A DNA stretch of 24,586 nucleotides from RGIG5327 sp045612485. GTDB taxonomy: Bacteria > Verrucomicrobiota > Lentisphaeria > Victivallales > UBA1829. The position numbers were made by a program, and so were the translations under genes. The DNA lies in the NCBI GenBank assembly GCA_045612485.1, contig JAZKZE010000079.1, forward strand, positions 1-24,586, written 5' to 3'. Of this stretch, positions 6,634-13,449 are shown one piece after another (the stretch's first letter is position 1; each line of letters begins with the position of its first letter). A model generated the notes under the pieces. The model saw only the letters and a program-made list of their open reading frames with translations. It had not been told where the DNA came from and did no database searches.

Positions 6634-8145
6634 TCAGGCGTGGATCAGGAAGTCATCCAGCTCTTTGAGAAGAACGGCAGAATCCATGATCTTTGTTTCT
6701 TCCCCAAGTTCCAGTTTTTCCAGCAGAGCTTCCCCGCCCTGGGAGAGGGGATAGGCGTCTGCAATCTTTCTCGCCCGTTTGTAGGTATTCTGAATTCCTG
6801 CAAGTTTCGTACGCAGTTCCTTGACCTTCTCAATGATAACGATTTTGTTTTCCTTCTTCACAGCATCATATACCTTGATCCCATCCAATGCACTGCGGAC
6901 AAGCACAACAGCGGGGATGAGTTCTTTACAGCAGGAAGCAAAGTCATTGGTAATGGATGTATCCTGATCGTCGGGGAAGATCCTCTTGGGATCGATATGT
7001 TTTGCCATCCAGTCATCATTACGGTATTTGTCACGCACCTCTTTCTTGCGGAAATCCGGGATCTCCATAGGTTCGCCGCCATTAAGGGCACTGCGCAAAG
7101 CCTGAATACCCGCAAGAGTCACATCGGAGGCTGCATAAATATCCCAGGGAGCCTTTTCCCCGGTAATGATCTGTCTTGCAAAATAGTAAAGTTCCCAGAA
7201 GTCCCCACCACCGTGACCGGCTTTTTCAGCAGCTTCCCCCATTTCATCCCACTGGGGTTCAATATCCAGACGGGGACCGCGTTCGGCTCCTCCGATATGC
7301 AGATATTTTCCATCGTAAGCAGCTTTTGTACCGAAAAAGCGTTTCTGATGACTGTCAGAAACACTTCCGCCCATCAGGTTGCGGACGACACTGCCGTTGC
7401 TCATCTGGATGAGAGAAGGAGCAAAGGCACAGAGATTGGGAACGATCCCGTCAACTTTCCTGCCTTTTCCGTGAACAGTTCCTTTGCAGAACACGTCTTC
7501 AGGGAAAGCAGTCACTTTTTCAGGACGCAGACCGGAAATGATCATAATGGGCCCCAGAGAGTGTGTGCAGTAATAGTGATAATTGAGCCAGCCTCTCCAG
7601 TGATGAAGCTGATTGCCGGGAACAACAGGAGTACCATCCAGATAGAAGGCACAGGGACTTACTCCGCCATGCACATAATCAAATTCCGCATAGGCAAGTT
7701 CCCCGAAAATTCCCTGTTTATAGAGTCGGGCAAGATACATATTGATCTTGGTGAAGGGATAGTTTTCCGCAAGATTGTAAACCAATCCCCGTTTTTCCAC
7801 TTCCTCCACAAGAGCAACTCCCTGTGCGGGAGTAAAGAAGGCGGTCACTTCACTTAAAACATGTTTGCCCATTCTCAAGGCTTTCATGGTATCCGCCGCA
7901 TGATTGGGACAGTATGTGGAAACAAGAACAGCTTCAAAATCCATTTTGAAAAATTCATCTTCATCCGCAGTAAGCATTGCTTCCGGACAGATTTCATGGA
8001 ACTTATTACGCACATGGTCATCAAAATCGCATCCGGCAACGATATCGATCCCTAATGCTCTTGCACTGTTGATAAAAGCACTGCCTCTGCCAAGTCCCCA
8101 GATACCCATTTTCAGGCGTCTGCCGCCAAAAAGATCCAAACTCAT
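6634..8145 (-). CDS. Gfo/Idh/MocA-family oxidoreductase
   Basis: A 503-residue NAD(P)-dependent oxidoreductase, probably acting on a sugar or inositol-type substrate. The Rossmann fold opens with KMGIWGLGRGSAF (GxGxxG pattern), then the strand and turn DIVAGCDFD. GKHVLSEVTAFF stands where most relatives have an EKP motif. The substrate domain contains HHWRGWLNYHYYCTHSLGP and ends with the usual GGEPMEIPDFRKK at about residue 385. A further helical stretch of about 110 residues (to 503) is longer than in typical members of about 350-400. I chose the ATG at 8145, not the earlier one at 8175. CAGGAGA lies six bases before it, and the upstream ten codons (MKNKFQQEKN) look non-coding. A second, dead member of the family survives as a stub at 2683-2816. 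Confidence 0.87.
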   Translation of the reverse strand: MSLDLFGGRRLKMGIWGLGRGSAFINSARALGIDIVAGCDFDDHVRNKFHEICPEAMLTADEDEFFKMDFEAVLVSTYCPNHAADTMKALRMGKHVLSEVTAFFTPAQGVALVEEVEKRGLVYNLAENYPFTKINMYLARLYKQGIFGELAYAEFDYVHGGVSPCAFYLDGTPVVPGNQLHHWRGWLNYHYYCTHSLGPIMIISGLRPEKVTAFPEDVFCKGTVHGKGRKVDGIVPNLCAFAPSLIQMSNGSVVRNLMGGSVSDSHQKRFFGTKAAYDGKYLHIGGAERGPRLDIEPQWDEMGEAAEKAGHGGGDFWELYYFARQIITGEKAPWDIYAASDVTLAGIQALRSALNGGEPMEIPDFRKKEVRDKYRNDDWMAKHIDPKRIFPDDQDTSITNDFASCCKELIPAVVLVRSALDGIKVYDAVKKENKIVIIEKVKELRTKLAGIQNTYKRARKIADAYPLSQGGEALLEKLELGEETKIMDSAVLLKELDDFLIHA

Positions 8146-8151
8146 ATTTTT

Positions 8152-8156
8152 CTCCT
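8152..8156 (-). promoter_or_regulatory. Ribosome binding site deciding the oxidoreductase start
   Basis: AGGAG on the minus strand, six bases before the ATG at 8145, the same spacing as the zwf site. It argues against the upstream in-frame ATG at 8175. Confidence 0.8.
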
Positions 8157-8196
8157 GTTGAAATTTATTTTTCAAAATGAAAATTTCTTTGAGGAT

Positions 8197-8224
8197 AAGT
8201 TAGCACAAAACATCTCTTTTGCAA
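8197..8224 (-). promoter_or_regulatory. Candidate promoter of the Gfo/Idh/MocA gene
   Basis: On the minus strand TTGCAA (8224-8219) is followed after 16 bases by TAACTT (8202-8197), about 52 bases before the chosen start. The match is moderate. It is the best pair in the 132 bases between this gene and the one upstream. Confidence 0.4.
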
Positions 8225-8277
8225 GGGAAAAACCGGAAATAAAGTTACAGAAGAAGAGCTTTTTTTTATAAAAAAAC

Positions 8278-9129
8278 TTATTTCTTTTCCTTTTTCTTTC
8301 CGTAAGGATATGGTAATGCGGCAATGGGATCCGGTTCAAGAGGGGAATCAGACAGACAGCTTCCCAGAGTAAACACATACCGGAAACTGTCCGTGGAAGC
8401 AGCACTTGTAAAAAGCAGCATGGAAGCATAACGCAATATGGCAAGATCATCCCAGTATTCAAAACGGTATTGCTGCTCAAAGGGAATATAATCCCAGTCA
8501 TTGGCAGGCACAAGTATATTTCCGGAGGAATCCACAAGAATAAAATCTTTTTCCGCCGCCTGGGTAATATGGATCTTATATTGGGGATCCTTGTTCCAAT
8601 GCCTGAAAAGTCCGACAGAGATGGCGCAAAGCATAAAATCAGCCCCGAACTTATCTGCAAGAACAGATCCGATGCAGAAATTTTCCGGTTCCAGTTCATC
8701 TTTATGCACGCAGCGGAACTTCTTTTTCTGCATGTATAAAGCGATCTCTTCCAAAGATGAAGGGGAATATTTTCTGGAAAGAGCAAGAAATCTCTCCCAG
8801 TGTTTTTTCAGGGTATCAACCGAATCATTGTCAAACCAGAGCAGATGAACCCGGATCAATCCTTCCATAAGAGATAACGTTTCTCCGGAAAAATCTTTTC
8901 CGTGAAGATAACGGGAGAAAGAGGGTCTTCTGCTGCGTAATGCAATGGCAGACTGGAGCTGATGCACTCTTTTACGCAACTGTTTATCGGAGGATTCCTG
9001 TAATTTTCTCAGATCCTCCTCCAGCCGTTCGTAATCGTTTTCCTCCAGCAGGGCAGACATGGCAAAGGCGGCGGAATGTTCATTTTCATCATTCAGCAGA
9101 CTCAAAAGAAAATCATGGTCTTTTTCCAT
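8278..9129 (-). CDS. SirB1-like transglutaminase-fold protein with HEAT-like N-terminus
   Basis: A 283-residue soluble protein. Residues 1-70 are helical and charged, starting with one HEAT-like pair (LLSLLNDENEHSAAFAMSAL). From about residue 80 the segment LSLMEGLIRVHLLWFDND, then a helix ending in FLALSRK, matches the pattern of SirB1-family proteins. In those a leucine- and glycine-rich helix precedes the transglutaminase-like core. The core here would be FCIGSVLADKFGADFMLCAI at about 152-171, then KDFILVDSSGN. I see no convincing Cys-His-Asp catalytic triad, so it may be non-enzymatic. The family assignment is by pattern only. It lies 73 bases after the exonuclease gene on the same strand and may be co-transcribed with it. 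The site before the start (GGGCGGGT) is poor. Confidence 0.65.
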   Translation of the reverse strand: MEKDHDFLLSLLNDENEHSAAFAMSALLEENDYERLEEDLRKLQESSDKQLRKRVHQLQSAIALRSRRPSFSRYLHGKDFSGETLSLMEGLIRVHLLWFDNDSVDTLKKHWERFLALSRKYSPSSLEEIALYMQKKKFRCVHKDELEPENFCIGSVLADKFGADFMLCAISVGLFRHWNKDPQYKIHITQAAEKDFILVDSSGNILVPANDWDYIPFEQQYRFEYWDDLAILRYASMLLFTSAASTDSFRYVFTLGSCLSDSPLEPDPIAALPYPYGKKKEKK

Positions 9130-9202
9130 ACCCGCCCACGCTTTCAGTATATTTTCTCAATAACAAAGCAATACGCTGTAAAACCGGAAAGAAAAGAGTT
9201 AT

Positions 9203-10192
9203 TTACTCATCCTCTTCGGAAAAAGTAATGTTATTGAGTGCATCCAAAGCCCCCAGATTGTTCAATCCCTGCGGGACTTTATTGACAGATTTTTTTCCAT
9301 TGTCCGCATTTTTCCGGAAAGGAGTTTTATTTTCCTTTTCAGAAGAAGTATTTTTTTCCGGTACAGGTGCAGGAGACGCGGCCCCTTTCTGCGGGAAGAT
9401 CCCGCGCAGGGCATTTGCAGCAATATCCTTGACCTCTTTACTGAAATCCGCTTTCAATATCCAGCGGAAAAAGTCGGGATTTTCAATGGCAACTTTTCTG
9501 ATGGTAAGTCCGGTATTTTTACCGAAACAGATCACAGCCTCCCCGTTACGCCATTTGAAACGGCCGTCCGGATCGATATTGTCGGCAGAGAACTGATTAC
9601 AGAAAGCGTGTACGGCATCCAGATCCGCAGGAAATTCCGTGATCTCTTCCGGGAAAGTGGCAGGATCCGCTTTTCCGTATCTTTCCATCTGCGCTTCAAA
9701 AACGGCTACTGTAGCAAGCGTATCCGCTTCCGCACTGTGGGCATCTTCCATCTTTTTCCCGCAGTAAAAACGGTAAGCGGCAGAAAGATTCCGCGGTTCC
9801 ATACGGCAGAAAATATTGTAGGCATCAGCGATCCGGCGTCCTTCTGTACTGAAATGCAGTCCGGCTCTGGAAAATTCCTTTGCCAGCATGGGAATATCAA
9901 ATTTAATGATATTATACCCCCCCAGATCACAATCCTCCAGGTAGATGAAGAAATTTTTGGAGATTGCCTTGAAGGTGGGGGCATCTTTCACATCTTCATC
10001 CGAGATACCGTGGATCTGTGTAGATTCTTCCGGAATGTGCATTTCCGGATTGACCAGGCGTGTTTTCACTTCTCTTCTGCCATCCGGAAAGATCTTGACA
10101 ACAGAGATCTCGATGATCCGGTCAGTCATAATATTGACACCCGTGGTTTCCAGATCAAAAAATACAATAGGTCTATCCTTGACAATATTCAT
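9203..10192 (-). CDS. DnaQ-family 3'-5' exonuclease with ExoX-like C-terminal domain
   Basis: A 329-residue DEDDh exonuclease. The catalytic set is complete: Asp13 and Glu15 in FDLETTG, Asp99 in GYNIIKFDIPML, and His152 and Asp157 in HSAEAD. HGISDEDV at 61-68 is also typical of the family. Residues 215-260 (GEAVICFGKNTGLTIRKVA, then PDFFRWIL) match the small C-terminal domain of exodeoxyribonuclease X-type proteins, which is absent from the replicative epsilon subunit. The last 65 residues are low-complexity and charged, ending DALNNITFSEEDE, and could be a flexible tail for a protein partner. A role in DNA repair or 3'-end trimming is more likely than stand-alone proofreading. The start follows GGAGGAG. 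Confidence 0.88.
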   Translation of the reverse strand: MNIVKDRPIVFFDLETTGVNIMTDRIIEISVVKIFPDGRREVKTRLVNPEMHIPEESTQIHGISDEDVKDAPTFKAISKNFFIYLEDCDLGGYNIIKFDIPMLAKEFSRAGLHFSTEGRRIADAYNIFCRMEPRNLSAAYRFYCGKKMEDAHSAEADTLATVAVFEAQMERYGKADPATFPEEITEFPADLDAVHAFCNQFSADNIDPDGRFKWRNGEAVICFGKNTGLTIRKVAIENPDFFRWILKADFSKEVKDIAANALRGIFPQKGAASPAPVPEKNTSSEKENKTPFRKNADNGKKSVNKVPQGLNNLGALDALNNITFSEEDE

Positions 10193-10268
10193 AAAACAAA
10201 ACTCCTCCCGGATGGTTATTGCATACAGTGCAGAAAAACATTTTCTGTATTGAAATCATATCAGATTT

Positions 10269-10739
10269 TCAGAGGTGATTTTTTTCTTCCAGCGCAGTAA
10301 GGGCGGGTGCAAGATCAAAATCTTTGGAATTGAAACAGTATTTTCCCTTTTCCCAATCCACCGCAAGAGCTTCAAATCTGCCGAATGTGCGTTTCAGTTC
10401 GATCAATTCGTTTATATTCAGAAGATCCACATTATTCCGCAGATATATGGCGTACATATCCAGCACGCGGACTGTCAGCTCCACTTCACCTTTGGCAGAA
10501 TCCTTTCTGGTGTAGTAGAGTTTGAAGCACCTGTAACGCAGATTGTCAAACCTGCGGATAAGTTCATCTTTTGCAGTATGCACCTCAAGCATGTTCCGCT
10601 TGCGGATCTGCACGGGCATCCACAGTACCACATAAATCTCAAAACACACCACAAGCAGAAAAAAGATTATGGCAAAGCCTGTAACAAAATCTTTTCTTCT
10701 CTTGCAGGAATATTTTTCCCTGATCGCTTTCGGTATCAT
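10269..10739 (-). CDS. Single-pass membrane protein, unknown function
   Basis: A 156-residue protein I do not recognise. A basic N-terminus (MIPKAIREKYSCKRRKD) precedes one strongly hydrophobic helix (FAIIFFLLVVCFEIYVVLW, about residues 20-38). A soluble, mostly helical domain of about 115 residues rich in Arg, Lys and Asp follows. By the positive-inside rule the tail should face the periplasm. I chose the ATG at 10739, not the earlier in-frame ATG at 10772. AGGTGG lies five bases upstream of 10739, and the extra codons would lie on the terminator of the preceding lipoprotein gene (10752-10781). The gene lies 76 bases before the exonuclease gene and may be co-transcribed with it. Confidence 0.75.
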   Translation of the reverse strand: MIPKAIREKYSCKRRKDFVTGFAIIFFLLVVCFEIYVVLWMPVQIRKRNMLEVHTAKDELIRRFDNLRYRCFKLYYTRKDSAKGEVELTVRVLDMYAIYLRNNVDLLNINELIELKRTFGRFEALAVDWEKGKYCFNSKDFDLAPALTALEEKNHL

Positions 10740-10744
10740 ACTCA

Positions 10745-10750
10745 CCACCT
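10745..10750 (-). promoter_or_regulatory. Ribosome binding site deciding the membrane-protein start
   Basis: AGGTGG on the minus strand, five bases before the ATG at 10739. The alternative ATG at 10772 sits on the stem-loop of a terminator and has no such site. Confidence 0.65.
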
Positions 10751-10751
10751 G

Positions 10752-10781
10752 AAAAAAAGGGGAATCCGGCAAGACTCCCCT
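10752..10781 (-). terminator. Rho-independent terminator of the small lipoprotein gene
   Basis: On the minus strand AGGGGA pairs with TCCCCT around a 12-base loop and is followed by six T (10757-10752), then C. It lies 43 bases after the lipoprotein stop. Confidence 0.7.
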
Positions 10782-10823
10782 GTATTCAACAGATAATCTG
10801 CTGCGAGATCTTTCTGTTTCTTA

Positions 10824-11219
10824 TTACTTCACAGCATTGCCGCTTACCTGTACACTTCTCACCCAAAGCAGGGGGAAAAGCCAGGTGGAGGTACGGGTGG
10901 AACGCAGATCAACTACCGCGCTGCATCCATCCAGATTTCTGGCAGCCTGTCTTGTAAGCATTTTCACTGCATTATCCACACGGACAGTATTGTTGAAGCA
11001 GGTCATACTTCCGGGATTGGCGGCACTTCCGGTAACAAGAGCTATATCGAAAAGATAGATACCCCAGATCTCACCGTTCACATGTCCCAGAGAGGTAAGA
11101 TTGGTGGATTCAGTCAATCTCTGATCGTTGAGGGTTGTGGCAAATTCCACAGAGGAACAGGCACTGAAAGCAAAAACGGCGGCAACAGCAGCAAATACTA
11201 CCAACATCTTTTTCAACAT
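10824..11219 (-). CDS. Small lipoprotein, unknown function
   Basis: A 131-residue protein with a lipoprotein signal: basic start (MLKKM), hydrophobic core (LVVFAAVAAVFAF) and lipobox FSAC, with Cys21 as the lipidated residue. The mature part is short. It contains NLTSLGHVNGEIWGIYLFDI, a glycine-punctuated strand, and LDGCSAVVDLRSTRTSTW near the end. This pattern, a polar start then GxxWGxxLF, resembles small lipoproteins of the TRL type, but I hold that loosely. The start has AAGGAGA upstream. The gene has its own terminator (10752-10781) and is separated from purD by a 158-base gap, so it is probably transcribed alone. The location should be an inner or outer membrane leaflet. Confidence 0.82.
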   Translation of the reverse strand: MLKKMLVVFAAVAAVFAFSACSSVEFATTLNDQRLTESTNLTSLGHVNGEIWGIYLFDIALVTGSAANPGSMTCFNNTVRVDNAVKMLTRQAARNLDGCSAVVDLRSTRTSTWLFPLLWVRSVQVSGNAVK

Positions 11220-11292
11220 TTTAATCTCCTTGATCGTTGAAATTTTTATTTATATTTTGTTCCAACAGGTATAAATTTAACCCTTTTTCCGC

Positions 11293-11359
11293 AAAGTGCA
11301 AGAAAAATTCATAAAAAAATACGTTTTTTCCTTTATTTCAAGGATTTTTCCTGCACTTT
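11293..11359. repeat. Long interrupted inverted repeat between purD and the lipoprotein gene
   Basis: AAAGTGCAAGAAAAAT (11293-11308) and ATTTTTCCTGCACTTT (11344-11359) are complementary over 16 positions with one mismatch, around 35 bases. The interior holds an A-run/T-run pair (AAAAAAATACGTTTTTT). It starts 19 bases past the purD stop and could end purD transcription in either direction, or form part of the lipoprotein leader region. Confidence 0.55.
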
Positions 11360-11377
11360 TCCACGGATATTTTTTCA

Positions 11378-12655
11378 TCAGCCATTACGGTTGACAGCTT
11401 TCTGAGCAATATCCCTGCGGTACTGCATATCTTTCCAGGAGATCTTTTCCACACCTTTGTAAGCAGCCTCAATGGCGGAAAGCACATCTTCCCCGAAAGC
11501 AGTGACAGCAAGAACCCTGCCGCCGGAGTTGACGATTTTCCCATCTTTCACATCCGTACCTGCATGATAGACTCTGCAACCGGCTTCTTCAGCAGCCTCA
11601 AGACCGGTGATCTCAAAACCTTTTTCCACACTTCCGGGATATCCGCCGGAGGCAAGAACAACAGAAACTGCCACTCTGTCATCCCACTGGAGATCCAGTT
11701 CCCCCACCTTCCCCTGGGCAGTTTTCATAAGAGTATCGAAAAGACTGCTTTTGAGTCTGGGAAGAACAGCCTGGGTTTCCGGATCCCCGAAACGCACATT
11801 GAATTCCAGTACTTTAGGACCTTCCTTCGTTGCCATGATCCCGGCATAAATGATCCCGCGATAGAAGAGACCACTCTTTTTCAGTCCTTTAAGGAAGTTG
11901 TCCAGCACTTCCTTTTTCACTCTGTCCATAAGTTCATCTGTAACAACAGGTGCGGGGGAATAAGCCCCCATACCGCCGGTATTGGGTCCTTTGTCCCCGT
12001 CCAGAAGTCTTTTATGATCCTGGGAGGAGGCAAGAGGCAGAATATTTTCACCGTCAGTCAGGGCAAGGATAGAGGCCTCTTCACCGATCAGCAATTCTTC
12101 AATGACCACCATGCTTCCTGCGCTGCCGAAAGCTCCGGAGAAACACTCTCTGACAGCCTCTTCCGCTTCCTGCTGATTTGCGGCAACGATCACACCTTTA
12201 CCGGCGGCAAGCCCGTCAGCTTTTACCACAACTTCTCTTCCGGCTGCATACTCGCTTCTTACATATTCCAATGCCGGTTCCGCAGACGTGAAACTCATAT
12301 ATCTTGCGGTGGGTATATTGTTTTCCACCATGAATTTTTTAGCAAAATCCTTACTGCCTTCCAGCTGGGCGGCTTTTCCGGAAGGACCGAAAGCAGCGAT
12401 CCCTCTTGCACGGACAGCGTCGGTGACACCCTTCACCAGAGGGGCTTCGGGGCCGACCATCACAAGATCAATATTATTTTTTTCAGCGAAATCGGCAATA
12501 TCCTCTCCTTCACCGGAGAGTGTCACACACTCTGCGATCTTTGCAATCCCGGGATTGCCGGGACTGCAATAAAGTTTTGTTACTTCCTTACTTCTGTTCA
12601 AACCATCGCAAATGGCGTGTTCACGGCCGCCGCTGCCAAGGACCAATACTCGCAT
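11378..12655 (-). CDS. purD: Phosphoribosylamine-glycine ligase
   Basis: A 425-residue ATP-grasp enzyme of normal PurD length. It joins glycine to 5-phosphoribosylamine with ATP, the second step of de novo purine synthesis, in the cytoplasm. Landmarks are MRVLVLGSGGREHA at the N-terminus, VGPEAPL near 68-73, GPSGKAAQLEGSK near 90, VVKADGLAAGKGV near 143-155, the PurD signature GDKGPNTGGMGAYSPAP, and LEFNVRFGDPETQAV for metal and ATP binding. The last 100 residues form the usual PurD C-terminal domain. The start follows AAGGAGA. No other purine gene is next to it. The 269-base gap to the divergent PTS gene must hold promoters for both directions. I see no convincing -35/-10 pair on the purD side. 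Confidence 0.97.
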   Translation of the reverse strand: MRVLVLGSGGREHAICDGLNRSKEVTKLYCSPGNPGIAKIAECVTLSGEGEDIADFAEKNNIDLVMVGPEAPLVKGVTDAVRARGIAAFGPSGKAAQLEGSKDFAKKFMVENNIPTARYMSFTSAEPALEYVRSEYAAGREVVVKADGLAAGKGVIVAANQQEAEEAVRECFSGAFGSAGSMVVIEELLIGEEASILALTDGENILPLASSQDHKRLLDGDKGPNTGGMGAYSPAPVVTDELMDRVKKEVLDNFLKGLKKSGLFYRGIIYAGIMATKEGPKVLEFNVRFGDPETQAVLPRLKSSLFDTLMKTAQGKVGELDLQWDDRVAVSVVLASGGYPGSVEKGFEITGLEAAEEAGCRVYHAGTDVKDGKIVNSGGRVLAVTAFGEDVLSAIEAAYKGVEKISWKDMQYRRDIAQKAVNRNG

Positions 12656-12755
12656 GATCCGTCTCCTTTTCTGTTTTACGGTACCGGAAAAATGCTCTTT
12701 TTTCCCGGAAAACCTCTTTTTATTTATAAAAATCGTGTTTTTTTCGTTTATGGAC

Positions 12756-12784
12756 TTGCTATATTCACAAAAAACGGTTATTTT
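12756..12784 (+). promoter_or_regulatory. Candidate promoter of the PTS-IIA and Aas-fusion operon
   Basis: TTGCTA (12756-12761), a 17-base spacer and TATTTT (12779-12784) fit a sigma70 promoter. It would give a leader of about 130 bases before the ATG at 12925. The surroundings are very AT-rich, so a chance match is possible. Confidence 0.35.
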
Positions 12785-12924
12785 TATATGTATGTTAATT
12801 TACGCTCTTTTTTGAAAATTTCCAGTAAAGAACGGGAAAACACAGGAAAAAGAAAGTTTTTTCTGCAAAAAAGGGCAAAAAAATACAATACGGTGCAGAA
12901 AATAAACTTTTTCCGGAGCTGCTT

Positions 12925-13416
12925 ATGACACAGGAAAACACACAAGCAAAAAATGAAGAATGGAAACTTGCCTCTTTTATGGATGTTTCCCGGATCCTTT
13001 ATTTCAGGGGAAAACAGAAGAAGGATGATGTTCTCAAAGCCCTGATCAAAAGTATTGCTTCTGCTGAGAAATTCGGTTCGGAAGATGATATTGAATGGGG
13101 GATCATGCACAGGGAGGAACTTATGAGTACGGGGATCGGCAAAAATATTGCAACCCCCCATACTTCCATAGGCGGAATAGAGGAAAGCTGTGTAGCTCTC
13201 GCTGTATGTCCCGGCGGGATCGCAGATTATCAGGCACAGGATTCCCTTCCGGTGAAACTGGTTTTTATGATCGTCACACCGCGGGAAACAGCTCTTCCCA
13301 GATTGAAACTGCTTGCCGGCATCGGCAATCTCTTTTATGACGGCAGACTGAAAACAGCCTGTCTTGCAGCAGATGATCCGGAAAGATGTTACGCAATCAT
13401 TGAAAGAGCGCAATAA
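12925..13416 (+). CDS. PTS EIIA (fructose/nitrogen type, PtsN-like) domain protein
   Basis: A 163-residue protein of one EIIA domain (PTS fructose/mannitol/nitrogen type) with a polar N-terminal extension of about 12 residues. The phosphorylation site is His79 in GIGKNIATPHT, exactly the family motif. The regulatory form accepts phosphate from NPr and controls other proteins by binding. The transport form passes phosphate to EIIB. No EIIB, EIIC, HPr or EI gene is nearby, so a regulatory role is more likely. It has GGAG before the ATG. The start of the acyl-ACP synthetase fusion lies 33 bases downstream on the same strand, so the two are probably one transcript. Confidence 0.85.
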   Translation: MTQENTQAKNEEWKLASFMDVSRILYFRGKQKKDDVLKALIKSIASAEKFGSEDDIEWGIMHREELMSTGIGKNIATPHTSIGGIEESCVALAVCPGGIADYQAQDSLPVKLVFMIVTPRETALPRLKLLAGIGNLFYDGRLKTACLAADDPERCYAIIERAQ

Positions 13417-13449
13417 AAAATCTCAATCAGGATAAATTCCGCAAGTACC

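Noticed and set aside
6640..7857. A 405-codon plus-strand open frame opposite the Gfo/Idh/MocA gene
   Set aside because: Antisense to a well-supported enzyme, with no recognisable motif or ribosome binding site.
8146..8175. Earlier ATG for the Gfo/Idh/MocA gene
   Set aside because: The extra ten codons cover the ribosome binding site of the ATG at 8145.
8172..8786. A 204-codon minus-strand frame overlapping the SirB1-like gene
   Set aside because: It is rich in Ile, Leu and Cys with no pattern, and is out of frame with the better supported 8278-9129 gene.
10231..10247. Small hairpin CAGAAAA/TTTTCTG between the exonuclease and small membrane protein genes
   Set aside because: Seven AT-rich pairs with a three-base loop and no T run on the coding strand are too weak to call.
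11564..12928. A 454-codon plus-strand open frame opposite purD
   Set aside because: It is antisense to a clear PurD, has no domain, and its composition follows from the few antisense stops produced by purD codon choice.
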